Assembly (NCBI GenBank): GCA_002451275.1
Contig: DKBS01000101.1
Location: 480 to 21,333, forward strand
From: Planctomycetaceae bacterium UBA6894
GTDB lineage: Bacteria > Planctomycetota > Planctomycetia > Gemmatales > Gemmataceae
Direction of reading: 5' to 3'
Length of the DNA: 20,854 nt
A program made the translations under genes and the position numbers. The notes beneath the pieces are model-generated. The model had not been told where the DNA came from and ran no database searches. It worked only from the letters and a program-made list of their open reading frames with translations. Positions 1-7,393 of the stretch are shown here, one piece after another. Within the stretch, counting starts at the first letter, position 1, and every line of letters begins with the position of its first letter.

Positions 1-2
1 GG

Positions 3-98
3 TGCGCCTGCGGCCTGAGCAAAAATCAGCCGTTCTGCGATGGCGCCCACAAGGGGGTGTTCCAGGGGTGTGACCTGGCCCCGGCCCCGCAAGCCTGA
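3..98 (+). CDS. CDGSH iron-sulfur domain protein, C-terminal fragment (5' end outside window)
   Basis: Only the last 31 codons are present, read in frame from base 3 to the TGA at 96-98. They show the full CDGSH signature: C-A-C, then S and K, then P-F-C-D-G-A-H. Three Cys and one His in this arrangement bind a redox-active [2Fe-2S] cluster in the mitoNEET/CDGSH family. Alanine replaces the usual Ser/Thr before the His, which occurs in bacterial members. Bacterial homologues are small proteins of unclear role, often linked to redox or iron handling. The next gene on the same strand begins 17 nt after this stop, so the two may be co-transcribed. The motif makes the family call firm; function beyond cluster binding is not visible. 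Confidence 0.85.
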   Translation, partial: CACGLSKNQPFCDGAHKGVFQGCDLAPAPQA

Positions 99-115
99 GT
101 CCGGAGGCATTCGCC

Positions 116-547
116 GTGCTGATGCTGCTGTGGGTCGCTTGGGGGCAAGCCGCCCCAGCAGAACCTCTGGAGGCCATGGCCGAGTTGGCTGCCGTATCGA
201 AAGCCTACGATACGGCGATCAGCCGGCGCGACATGGCGGCCTTGGAGAAGATTCTGGCGCCCGGGGCGGTGTTCACCACTGCCACCGGGCGCGTGATGGA
301 GCGGGCAGCCGTGCTGGAGATGCTGGCCCAGCTCGACACCCATTATGAGACCTTGGAATCAGGCGATATCCGCCGGCGCATCAACGGCAATGTGGCGGTG
401 GAAACCGGCCGGGTGCGCGTGCGGGGCAAACGCAAGGGACAGCCGGTGGACGAGACCCAGCGCTACACCGATGTGTGGCAGAAAACGGACGGCCGCTGGC
501 GGCTGATCGCCGAACACACCAGTCTGGTGCCCCAGGAAACGAGATAG
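116..547 (+). CDS. Small secreted DUF4440/SnoaL-like (NTF2-fold) protein
   Basis: The 143-aa product starts at GTG 116, preceded by GGAG at 103-106; an in-frame ATG at 122 is an alternative. A short hydrophobic N-terminus (LMLLWVAWGQAA) looks like a signal peptide without the usual basic residues, so export is probable rather than certain. The rest follows the DUF4440/SnoaL-like plan: a helical start (AVSKAYDTAISRRDMAALEK), then strands, ending in Y-T-D-V-W-Q-K-T-D-G-R-W-R-L-I-A-E-H-T-S, the typical final strand pair of this family. Such proteins form cone-shaped barrels, and many are of unknown function (some are steroid-isomerase-like). No catalytic residue can be named from the sequence. 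The gene is followed by a strong hairpin at 571-606. Confidence 0.7.
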   Translation: MLMLLWVAWGQAAPAEPLEAMAELAAVSKAYDTAISRRDMAALEKILAPGAVFTTATGRVMERAAVLEMLAQLDTHYETLESGDIRRRINGNVAVETGRVRVRGKRKGQPVDETQRYTDVWQKTDGRWRLIAEHTSLVPQETR

Positions 548-570
548 CTCGTCGACTGTTGATCAAACGC

Positions 571-606
571 AAGGGGTCCGGCCTCAAGCATGAGGCCGGA
601 CCCCTT
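571..606. terminator. Strong hairpin between convergent genes, probable bidirectional terminator
   Basis: A perfect 16-bp stem (AAGGGGTCCGGCCTCA and its complement) closes a 4-nt AGCA loop. It sits between the plus-strand gene ending at 547 and the minus-strand gene ending at 629. No long T-run follows on either side, although the AA/TT ends of the stem give short A/T edges. It probably ends transcription from both directions. Confidence 0.7.
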
Positions 607-628
607 GGCTTTGGTGCAAGCCTTGCTG

Positions 629-1486
629 TTATGCCAGTCCCAGCACCTTGTCCATGCGGGCGGCGATATCCTTCAGTACCTTCTCGTCACCACCCCCAAC
701 CTCGGCGGTGGCCCAGCCGCTGTAACCGACCTCGTCGAGCGCTTTCAGCACCTCGGGCCAGTTCTCGTCACCTTCGCCGATACCGACCCACTTTTTCTCG
801 TTGGAATAGCCCTTGAAGTCGAACTTCAGCATCCGCTTGCCCAGCTTGCGGATCCAGTCCGCCGGGGCCACGCCGTACTTGATCATGTTGCTGATGTCGA
901 AATAGGCGCCCACCCACGGGCTGTCGAACTGGTCCACATACTTCACCAGTTGGTCGGGCTTGGTGATGAAGTTGTTCCACACCGTCTCGATGGCGATTTT
1001 CACACCGGCCTTCTCGGCGGCTGGGATGGCCTTTTTCACCTCGGCCGTGGAGCGTTCCCAGCATTGGTCGAAGGTGGCATCCTTGTTCACAACGCCCGGG
1101 ACCAGCAGGGCCGTGGTGCCGCCGTAAGTCTTGCAGTCTTCGATGGCGGTGAGCAGGCCCTTCAGGCCACGGGCGCGCACGGCTTCATCGGGGCTGGAAA
1201 GGGTGTCCTTCCAGTGGATGGAATCGACCACCCCGTGGATCACCATGCCCGTGGCGTCGCGCGCCTTGACCACCTCGGCCCGGTCAATGTCTGCCGGGCT
1301 GTCGAGTTCCACGCCCGGAAAGCCGCAGGCCAGGGCGCGGCGGAAACGATCCTCCACGCTGCCGCCCCCGCCGATCATGCCGTATTTCACCGCTTTTTTC
1401 AGGGCGGGCTTGGCCGAAGCCGCCCGGCCCGCCATCAGTCCCGCCGTCGCCGCGACGCCGGTCAGGGTGAATTGCCGCCTGTTCAT
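629..1486 (-). CDS. Sugar phosphate isomerase/epimerase-like TIM-barrel protein with Tat signal
   Basis: The 285-aa product starts at 1486, behind AAGGAG 8 nt upstream; a longer frame to 1519 lacks this support. The N-terminus MNRRQFTLTGVAATAGL is a twin-arginine (Tat) signal, so the protein is likely exported folded. The mature part fits the AP-endonuclease-2/xylose-isomerase-like TIM-barrel family: AIETVWNNFI (metal-ligand Glu region), GAYFDISNM (Asp), KFDFKGYS, and a C-terminal GYSGWATAEVGGGD (Glu). Family members isomerise or epimerise sugars or polyols with a divalent metal. Tat-exported versions are very common in Planctomycetota and Verrucomicrobiota, and their substrates are mostly unknown. 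It lies 35 nt downstream of the methyltransferase gene and may belong to the same transcript. Confidence 0.8.
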   Translation of the reverse strand: MNRRQFTLTGVAATAGLMAGRAASAKPALKKAVKYGMIGGGGSVEDRFRRALACGFPGVELDSPADIDRAEVVKARDATGMVIHGVVDSIHWKDTLSSPDEAVRARGLKGLLTAIEDCKTYGGTTALLVPGVVNKDATFDQCWERSTAEVKKAIPAAEKAGVKIAIETVWNNFITKPDQLVKYVDQFDSPWVGAYFDISNMIKYGVAPADWIRKLGKRMLKFDFKGYSNEKKWVGIGEGDENWPEVLKALDEVGYSGWATAEVGGGDEKVLKDIAARMDKVLGLA

Positions 1487-1521
1487 GTCGAATACTCCTT
1501 CACTGGGTTCAACCATCACGC

Positions 1522-2823
1522 CTAGTCTTCCCGCGGGCCCCGGTAGTCACGGGTGGTGTCGTCCCGCCGGCTGGTGCGCGGCTTGCCGAAACCGCCCTTG
1601 CCGCTGCCGCCGCCCCGGCCGTTCCGTCGCCGGAAGCCGATGCCCCGCGGGTGCCTGGTGTGGTGGCGGGGCTCGATGCCGTTGTTTTCGACGGGGGCCT
1701 CGGCCGGCTCCTCCTCCGCCTCTTCATCGGGAACATGGAGTTCCTCGGGTATGGGACGGAGTGACATCTGCTCATCCACCAGCAAAACGGTATACCCCCG
1801 GTTGAGGATCGCGTCAAAGCTTGGGAAGTTGGGACTCATCGCCTCGGCCAGCTCATCGGGCTGCCGGGTGACAAGGTAAAACCGGCCGCCCGGTTTCAGC
1901 ATGCGCGCCGCCACGCCCACGAATTTGACCGCGATACTACCTCCGGCGAAATAGGGCGGGTTGGCCAGCACCACATCGAAAGAGTTTTCGCCCAGCGGCA
2001 GCAGGTCGTCGGCCTCGGCGGAGAGGTGCGTCTTGAAATGGGGCACTCCGCAATTGGACGCGTTGAGCGCGGCCAGGTCCAGGGCGCGCGCGTTGCTGTC
2101 CGCAAAGACGATTTCACCCGTGGGCCCCGTGGCCAGACCGGCAAAAACGCCCAGTGTACCATGGCCGCACCCCAGGTCGAGCACACGGTTACCCGGCTCG
2201 ATGCGGGCGATCTCGGCCAGGGCCCGCGAGCCGTCGTCCATTTTGCCGTAAGAGAAGACGCCCGGCCGGCTGATGAAGTTCTGGGATGGGTGTTCTCCCA
2301 CCCGCGCATGGAAGTTCAGCTCGTGGCGACGGCGCGGGCGGTTGTCGCCGTCCTGCCGCACGGCCCACAGCACCAGGTCCTTGCCGCGCACATGGGCATG
2401 GGTTTTCCCGAAAAACCGTTTCAGCAGGTCGGGATGCAGGCTGTCGTCCGTGGTGGGGCACCACACCACGATGCGCCCGCCCGGAGAGATGGAGTGGAAC
2501 GCCTGGTCGATCATGTCGATCTTCAGCTCCCGCTCGCCGCGCATCTGCGCCATGACGAGGAGAGTAGCCTGGCCGTGCTGGTGGTCCCAGAAGTCTTTCA
2601 CCACCTCCACGCGCGCCGTCAGGCCGCGTTCCTTCAATTCGGCCTGCACCGCGCGGGCCTGGTGCAGGTCCAGTTGCAGGCACAGGGCATCTGGCAGTTT
2701 CAGTTGTTCCAGCAGGTTGCCGATTTCGGCGGGCGATCCCATCAGGATCACCAGGGGCCCGCGGATGGCAGCCTTCAGATCCCCGGGGACCTGGCGGCGC
2801 GAGAGGGGGATGGGGTGTTTCAT
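1522..2823 (-). CDS. RsmC/RlmG-like rRNA guanine-N2 methyltransferase with Arg/Gly-rich tail
   Basis: The product is 433 aa from the ATG at 2823, which lies 4 nt after the mutarotase stop and behind GGAG. The C-terminal Rossmann domain has the SAM-binding motif VLDLGCGHGTLG (about residues 213-225), an acidic strand end (FADSN), and the catalytic N-P-P-Y at 288-291, followed by a post-motif strand (PGGRFYLVT). The N-terminal half looks like a degenerate second Rossmann domain, and the linker FSYGKMDDGSRAL is typical. This two-domain plan is that of RsmC (16S m2G1207) and RlmG (23S m2G1835); which target applies cannot be told. Residues from about 385 form a disordered tail rich in Arg, Gly and Glu, suggesting RNA binding. 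Confidence 0.8.
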   Translation of the reverse strand: MKHPIPLSRRQVPGDLKAAIRGPLVILMGSPAEIGNLLEQLKLPDALCLQLDLHQARAVQAELKERGLTARVEVVKDFWDHQHGQATLLVMAQMRGERELKIDMIDQAFHSISPGGRIVVWCPTTDDSLHPDLLKRFFGKTHAHVRGKDLVLWAVRQDGDNRPRRRHELNFHARVGEHPSQNFISRPGVFSYGKMDDGSRALAEIARIEPGNRVLDLGCGHGTLGVFAGLATGPTGEIVFADSNARALDLAALNASNCGVPHFKTHLSAEADDLLPLGENSFDVVLANPPYFAGGSIAVKFVGVAARMLKPGGRFYLVTRQPDELAEAMSPNFPSFDAILNRGYTVLLVDEQMSLRPIPEELHVPDEEAEEEPAEAPVENNGIEPRHHTRHPRGIGFRRRNGRGGGSGKGGFGKPRTSRRDDTTRDYRGPRED

Positions 2824-2827
2824 AGGA

Positions 2828-3847
2828 TCAGGATATCTCCCAGGCAATGTCGGCCCGATAAATGCCACCTGGCGGAGTTTCAATCAGTCCGTCCTCCGGG
2901 GACGAATGCACCTGGGGCCGCAGATTGATCGCATCCGTCACACAGGTGTACGGTTCGATGCAAACGCTTGTGCGGTCACCGGGGGTGAATACCACGACAT
3001 GGCGGAAAGCCGATGTCCCCAGGATTCGCAAGGTGGGGCCATCCGCGTATCTCAGGGCGCCCAGTTCCACCATGGTTTCGCCCTCTGCCGGCGAAAGGGG
3101 CAGGCCTGTCAGGACATCATCGAGTTGGAGGCCCGTCAGGGGGCGCCATTGGGTGAGATTCTTGTCGGGGGGAAGTTGAATCACCTTCCCGGTGGGCAGG
3201 CATTGCTCCAACTCCCAAGCGCTTGGAGCGGGCACCCGGATCTCCAGGGATTTGTCGCCGAATTCCGGATGCCACTTGGAGCGGAAATAAGGATGGTAAC
3301 CCAGACCCCACGGCAGGGTGATCGGGTCCGGGTTGAGGACCTCGGCCTCAAAACTGAGGCGGCCCCTGCGCAATCTGCATGTCAGACGCAGGATATGGTC
3401 GGCGGGCCACAGCTCACTGGTGGCAGGGTTGTCGACGAAACCGTGATATTCCCCGGTGACCCAAGCTTCTCCATTGGAAACCCCTTCGGCTACCACGCGC
3501 CAGGGAGTCCGGCAGGCAAAGCCGTGGATGGCGTTGGGGCCATGGTTGGGCGGCAGTGAAAAGGAATGTCCCGCCCAATGGAACTTGCCGTCCCGGATGC
3601 GGTTGGGAAAAGGAAAAAGGACAGGATTGCCCGAGTGGGTGGGGGATTGTTTGGTCAGCAAGGCCGGATCCTGGTGGATCAGGTCAAGTTGCTTGGATTG
3701 CCAGTCGGTGGTCCAGCGGATGCAATTGAACCCCAGGGCGGGCCAGATGACCGCCTCGCCGCCAAAGGCGTCCGAAAGAATCACCACTTCGGGGTCCAGG
3801 GTTCCGGGAGCTGTGGGCAATTGCTGGCGGCGAATAACGCAGGTCAT
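2828..3847 (-). CDS. Aldose 1-epimerase (mutarotase) family protein
   Basis: The 339-aa product starts at the ATG at 3847; a longer frame to 3904 begins with an unlikely segment. The family active site is visible: N-P-V-L-F-P-F-P-N-R (about 74-83, substrate-binding Asn/Arg), H-G-F-A at 108-111 (GalM His96 equivalent), G-Y-H-P-Y-F with His 185 (catalytic acid), and C-I-E-P-Y with Glu 298 (catalytic base). The enzyme interconverts alpha and beta anomers of aldose sugars such as galactose or glucose in the cytoplasm. The ribosome binding site is weak. The gene is head-to-head with the zinc-uptake genes and runs into the RsmC-like gene with a 4-nt gap, so the two are almost certainly co-transcribed despite unrelated roles. 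Confidence 0.88.
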   Translation of the reverse strand: MTCVIRRQQLPTAPGTLDPEVVILSDAFGGEAVIWPALGFNCIRWTTDWQSKQLDLIHQDPALLTKQSPTHSGNPVLFPFPNRIRDGKFHWAGHSFSLPPNHGPNAIHGFACRTPWRVVAEGVSNGEAWVTGEYHGFVDNPATSELWPADHILRLTCRLRRGRLSFEAEVLNPDPITLPWGLGYHPYFRSKWHPEFGDKSLEIRVPAPSAWELEQCLPTGKVIQLPPDKNLTQWRPLTGLQLDDVLTGLPLSPAEGETMVELGALRYADGPTLRILGTSAFRHVVVFTPGDRTSVCIEPYTCVTDAINLRPQVHSSPEDGLIETPPGGIYRADIAWEIS

Positions 3848-3989
3848 GGAGTGCTTTCTGAAAATCCCTGGTTCCCGAGGAGCTGTCGGTAAAAGTTGAC
3901 CCACCCATGGCCAGGGTGCAGTTTCTGTAGTTTACGGCAAGGCAGATGACCTGAAACCTCGGGTGCCCGAAACTGATTCGTGATGATTT

Positions 3990-4020
3990 TTGACTGCCCT
4001 AGTGCCGATTCAGCAAAAAT
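3990..4020 (+). promoter_or_regulatory. Candidate promoter of the zinc-uptake genes
   Basis: TTGACT at 3990-3995 matches the -35 consensus in 5 of 6 positions. AAAAAT at 4015-4020 matches the -10 in 4 of 6, with a long 19-nt spacer. The Zur-like palindrome begins at the next base, the expected place for a repressor that blocks the start site. This is by-eye evidence only. Confidence 0.4.
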
Positions 4021-4037
4021 CTTGTTATTATAACAAG
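4021..4037 (+). promoter_or_regulatory. Zur-like (Fur-family) operator palindrome
   Basis: CTTGTTATTATAACAAG is a perfect 8-bp inverted repeat around a single central T. Its core TGTTATnATAACA is close to the known Zur/Fur-family operator TGTTATAnTATAACA, although the half-sites sit closer together. It lies 30 nt before the start codon of a zinc-binding lipoprotein gene with a His-rich loop, which fits zinc-dependent repression. Confidence 0.7.
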
Positions 4038-4066
4038 GTAAAACATTTTGTCTGGGGAAACCAAGG

Positions 4067-5047
4067 ATGAAACTGGCAATCAACCGGCGCGTCATGTTGG
4101 GTTTTGCCGCAGCGGGGATCTGTATGCCCGGTTGCTCCAGCATGGAAGATCCCTGGAAGGGTGTGGGCGGAAGCCCGAAGGTGCTGGTGACATTCCCGCC
4201 CCTGTACAGCATGGTGAAGCAGGTGGGTGGCGATGGCGTTGCGGTGCTGTGCCTGTGCACCACCACGGGGCCACACCACTACTCCTACAACGCCCGCGAT
4301 GCCATTCTGCTGCGCAACGCCGATCTGTTCTTCAGCGTGGGGCTGGGTTTGGATGACCATTTTGTGGACAAGATGCTGGCCGCCGATTCCGGGAAAACGG
4401 TGCGCCATGCCGCGCTGGGCAAGCTGCTGGTACCCCAGAACCTGTGCCTGGCCAGCCCCGAGGAGGAACATGACCATTCCGGGCACGATCATGACCATCA
4501 TCACCATGGCGAGCATGATCCGCATGTTTGGCTGGGCACCAGACAGTGCAAGGCGATGGCTGTGGACATCGCGCGCTACCTGGGTGAGCAGGATCCGGCC
4601 AACCGGGACAGGTACCATGCCAACGCCAAGGCTTTTGGCGAGCGCATGGACGCGCTGAAGAAGCAGGGCCGTGACCAGTTGGCCGCCAAAAAAGAGAACC
4701 GTCTGATCAGTTTCCACCCGTCGCTGGCTTACCTTGCGGACACCTTCGCGCTGCAAATCGCCGACACCATCCAGATCAATCCCGGGGCCGAGCCGGATGG
4801 CAAACGCCTGGCGAAACTGATAGCCAAGTGCGTGGAGGAAAAGATCCGCGTGCTGGCGGTGGAGCCGCAGTATCCCACCACAACGGCGAGTAAGTTGATA
4901 TTGGAGGAGCTGAAACGCAAGGGGATCGACGCGAAGATGGTGGAGATCGACCCGCTGGAAACGGCGGAACCTTCCGAGCTTGCCGCAGGATGGTTTGAGA
5001 AAAAGATGCAGGAAAACCTCAAGGCTCTGGTGGAGACTCTTCCGTGA
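4067..5047 (+). CDS. znuA: Zinc ABC transporter substrate-binding lipoprotein, ZnuA-like
   Basis: The 326-aa product has a signal sequence ending at Cys 23 in a loose lipobox (MPGC), so it is probably membrane-anchored outside the cytoplasm. It shows the metal-binding plan of cluster A-I (cluster 9) binding proteins: His 70/71 in the T-T-G-P-H-H-Y segment, a flexible His/Asp-rich loop at about 135-150, His 153 in D-P-H-V-W, His 217 in S-F-H-P-S-L-A-Y-L-A, and an Asp near 295. The His-rich loop favours zinc over manganese. It captures metal and hands it to a membrane permease. The ATG at 4067 follows GGGGAA. The stop overlaps the start of the ATPase gene by 4 nt, and a Zur-like operator lies just upstream. 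Confidence 0.88.
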   Translation: MKLAINRRVMLGFAAAGICMPGCSSMEDPWKGVGGSPKVLVTFPPLYSMVKQVGGDGVAVLCLCTTTGPHHYSYNARDAILLRNADLFFSVGLGLDDHFVDKMLAADSGKTVRHAALGKLLVPQNLCLASPEEEHDHSGHDHDHHHHGEHDPHVWLGTRQCKAMAVDIARYLGEQDPANRDRYHANAKAFGERMDALKKQGRDQLAAKKENRLISFHPSLAYLADTFALQIADTIQINPGAEPDGKRLAKLIAKCVEEKIRVLAVEPQYPTTTASKLILEELKRKGIDAKMVEIDPLETAEPSELAAGWFEKKMQENLKALVETLP

Positions 5048-5778
5048 CCTCGGCGGTGGTGGAAAGGATGCTGGTTCGTCTGCGCGAAATCCGGGTCACC
5101 CTATCCGGGCACAGGATCCTGCGTGGCCTGTCGGCCGATATTCCCGCGGGAAAAGTGACCGCCGTCATGGGCACCAACGGCGCCGGCAAAAGCACGCTGC
5201 TCAAGGTGCTGTTGCGCGAGGTTCCCTTTTCCGGGGAACTGGCCTTCACATGCGGCCATGACCATTCCCATCCCACGCCCAGCCAGATTGGCTATGTGCC
5301 GCAGCGGTTGAAGGTGGAGGCGAACCTGCCGTTGACTGTTCGTGACCTTTTTGGCCTGGCACTGTCGCAAAAACCGTGGTTCTGGCCGGGCGCCGGCCTG
5401 CCCGATGCCACCGTGGCCGAATTGCTTGCCTACGTGCGGCTGGGGGCGGAGGCGCTCGACAAGCAGGTGGAGCGGTTGTCCGGCGGCGAGCTGCAGCGGG
5501 TGCTGCTGGCCCTGGCGCTGGAACCGAAACCGGAATTGCTGATGCTGGACGAACCGGCCAGCGGCATCGATTTTGTGGACAAGGCGCTTTACCACGAGCG
5601 TATCGCCGAAATCAACCAGGAGCGAGGCACCACCGTGGTTCTGGTGTCGCACGACCTCGACCTGATCCGCCAATACGCCCACCACGTCATTTGGGTGGAA
5701 AACGGCATGGCTGCCGCGGAGGGGTCGCCTGAAGAAGTGCTCAGCCCCGAGCGGGTGGCTCGGGGCCGGGTGTCCTGA
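5044..5778 (+). CDS. znuC: Metal (zinc/manganese) ABC transporter ATPase, ZnuC-like
   Basis: The 244-aa product starts at GTG 5044, overlapping the substrate-binding gene by 4 nt (GTGA), so translation is coupled. It has every ABC ATPase motif: Walker A GTNGAGKST (43-51), Q-loop in GYVPQR, signature LSGGE (145-149), Walker B LLMLDE (165-170), D-loop SGID and switch His 203 (VSHDLD). A short C-G-H-D-H-S-H patch at about 70-76 is unusual for an ATPase and could bind metal. It would power zinc import with the neighbouring lipoprotein. The cognate membrane permease (ZnuB-like) does not follow; the next gene is convergent with only 20 nt between. Confidence 0.88.
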   Translation: MTSAVVERMLVRLREIRVTLSGHRILRGLSADIPAGKVTAVMGTNGAGKSTLLKVLLREVPFSGELAFTCGHDHSHPTPSQIGYVPQRLKVEANLPLTVRDLFGLALSQKPWFWPGAGLPDATVAELLAYVRLGAEALDKQVERLSGGELQRVLLALALEPKPELLMLDEPASGIDFVDKALYHERIAEINQERGTTVVLVSHDLDLIRQYAHHVIWVENGMAAAEGSPEEVLSPERVARGRVS

Positions 5779-5798
5779 CGCGGTCTAGGAAGCGTTCC

Positions 5799-7058
5799 CT
5801 ATCCCAAAATCCGGTTCCAGCGAGCCCGCTGCCAGGCGACTTTTTCCGCCGGGGTCATCCTTGAGAAATCGGGCAAGGCATTGCCGTTGATCGCCGGGCG
5901 GTCGGGCGTTGCCGAGGGGGCCTTTGCCGGGGCGTTTGGGATGATTGTTTTCTGGGCCGGGGCGGGGGCCGCTGTCGCCGCGGGTTTTGCCGGGGCGGGA
6001 GACAGCGAGGTGGTCTTGGTGCCGCCGTAGCTCATCACACCGGTCTGCAGGACCATGTCGTCAGCCAGGGTGCGGTTGGGAGTGATGCCCAGCGCCTGCA
6101 ACACGCCGTGGTAGGCCTTCACGGCTTCTTCCGGCTCGATCTCGCCATCGGCGATCAGGCGCAGGAAGTGGATGAAGGCGAGCTGGTTTTCCGCCTGGTT
6201 GATCTTGCGGCCGAACAATGCCACGCGGCCGCCGTATTTCTTGGCTTCAGCCAGCAGCTTGAAGGCGTCGTAGGTGGTGCCTGCCGAACCGCCCAGGATG
6301 CCCACCACCAGGTGCGGGTCATACGCCACCAACTCTTCCATGGCGCGCGGGCCGTGGTAGACAATCTTCAAAAAGTCAGGCCGGCCGGACCGGGTCACCC
6401 CGCCCAGTGTGCGGACTATAGCATCGTTGATGAAGCCGCCCAGGTGCTCGGGGGCCACCATGCCCTCGACATTCGGGTCGAACACTTCCAGGAAATGGCG
6501 GAAGCCCTTTTCCTCGGCCTCCAGCCGGAAGGCGTTGTAGGCCAGCAGGGCCTCGCGATCACGGACCGAATCGTTGGTGTAGGTGATGCTGTAGAGTCCC
6601 AGGTTGGCGCCGAGGTGGCGCTCGCTGGGGGGGCAATGCAGCTTGCCGCACTGGATGTGGTCGATCGTGGCGGTGCGGAAGGGCAGGGAAGGCTGCCCGG
6701 GCGACTTCCCGCCGCGGTAGACATGGATGTCGGTGGTGTCATTGGCCCGGCAGGCGGGGGTGACCGCGCTGCTGTCGAAGATCCGCTTCCGGATGGTGAG
6801 TTCCTCGGAGGTGCTGGCCGACATCAGCATGATGTCCACCAGACCCTGCTCGACAATCTCCTCGATGATGCGGCGGTATTCGGCCAGGGTACGGAAGCGC
6901 GGCGAGCCATCCGGCCACTTCTCGGTGGTGCGCCCGGTGGCGCCGATAGCCAGCGCCATGTCGGCATCCTTGGCGTCGGCCAGGATGAAATCCTTGCAAC
7001 CGTGCGGGTCGGCATGGATGTGCTTCAGTTTCTCGTCCAGCGTCTTGGTACTGCTCAT
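5799..7058 (-). CDS. Class I (Schiff-base) aldolase-like TIM-barrel protein with C-terminal BMC encapsulation peptide
   Basis: The 419-aa product (ATG at 7058) is the last gene of the BMC operon. Residues 1-340 resemble the DeoC/FbaB/LacD class I aldolase fold: candidate Schiff-base Lys 231 in P-D-F-L-K-I-V-Y, then V-V-G-I-L-G-G-S-A-G (phosphate-binding-like) and A-L-F-G-R-K-I-N-Q. Residues 353-396 form an Ala/Pro-rich linker. The last 23 residues end in MTPAEKVAWQRARWNRILG, a short amphipathic helix like those that pull cargo into BMC shells. It is therefore probably lumenal cargo. Its substrate is not known; it may act on a sugar phosphate or be a divergent second aldolase. No strong ribosome binding site was seen. 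The fold call is an inference from motifs. Confidence 0.7.
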   Translation of the reverse strand: MSSTKTLDEKLKHIHADPHGCKDFILADAKDADMALAIGATGRTTEKWPDGSPRFRTLAEYRRIIEEIVEQGLVDIMLMSASTSEELTIRKRIFDSSAVTPACRANDTTDIHVYRGGKSPGQPSLPFRTATIDHIQCGKLHCPPSERHLGANLGLYSITYTNDSVRDREALLAYNAFRLEAEEKGFRHFLEVFDPNVEGMVAPEHLGGFINDAIVRTLGGVTRSGRPDFLKIVYHGPRAMEELVAYDPHLVVGILGGSAGTTYDAFKLLAEAKKYGGRVALFGRKINQAENQLAFIHFLRLIADGEIEPEEAVKAYHGVLQALGITPNRTLADDMVLQTGVMSYGGTKTTSLSPAPAKPAATAAPAPAQKTIIPNAPAKAPSATPDRPAINGNALPDFSRMTPAEKVAWQRARWNRILG

Positions 7059-7098
7059 GGTGCCTGCCGCGCCCCGCTGATTGGTCGGTTGGTTCGAA

Positions 7099-7350
7099 TC
7101 ACTCTTCGTCGTCCTGGAAGTAGTCGCTGCCCAGCTTTTGGGCGTGGCGCCGCTCCACAAAAAATTTGGCGGCGGCCTCGGCGCTTTTGAACGACTTTTC
7201 CCTCAATTCGGTCTCGCCACCCTGTTCCACCTCGTATTCCACATGGAACTGGTTTTCCGCCAGCCGGCAGATGGTCAGGCCACCCTGCAGCCTGACCTCG
7301 AAATCAGCCGAAAGATTCACGACCCGGGCGATTGCTTCCACTTCATCCAT
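7099..7350 (-). CDS. Small acidic protein of the BMC operon, unknown function
   Basis: The 83-aa product starts at the ATG at 7350, behind a strong AGGAGG 8 nt upstream; the frame stays open further upstream, but without this signal. It is acidic and ends in D-D-E-E. The first part alternates like beta strands (FEVRLQGGLTICRL, FHVEYEVEQ), and the second is a helix with A-A-A-K-F-F-V-E-R-R. No known catalytic motif is visible. It lies between the lactate/malate dehydrogenase gene and the tagged aldolase-like gene. It could be an adaptor or assembly factor, but that is a guess from position only. Confidence 0.75.
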   Translation of the reverse strand: MDEVEAIARVVNLSADFEVRLQGGLTICRLAENQFHVEYEVEQGGETELREKSFKSAEAAAKFFVERRHAQKLGSDYFQDDEE

Positions 7351-7393
7351 GGCACATCCTCCTTGATGTTTCCGGGAATTAAACCTGGGGAGT

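Larger units (their letters stand above)
3848..4066. other. Divergent intergenic region between mutarotase and znuA
   Basis: This 219-nt AT-richer spacer separates the minus-strand mutarotase from the plus-strand zinc-uptake genes. It must hold promoters in both directions. The plus-strand promoter and operator candidates are listed separately; no clear minus-strand promoter could be picked out by eye. Confidence 0.6.

Noticed and set aside
590..1525. Long plus-strand open frame (311 codons) antisense to the Tat-signal protein
   Set aside because: High GC content opens antisense frames. The minus-strand reading has a Tat signal, a ribosome binding site and family motifs; this one has none.
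2273..3559. Plus-strand open frame of 428 codons across the methyltransferase and mutarotase genes
   Set aside because: It spans two convincing minus-strand genes and has no recognisable domain.
6108..7190. Plus-strand open frame of 360 codons over the class I aldolase-like gene
   Set aside because: Composition is typical of a GC-rich antisense shadow; the opposite strand holds the clear coding signal.
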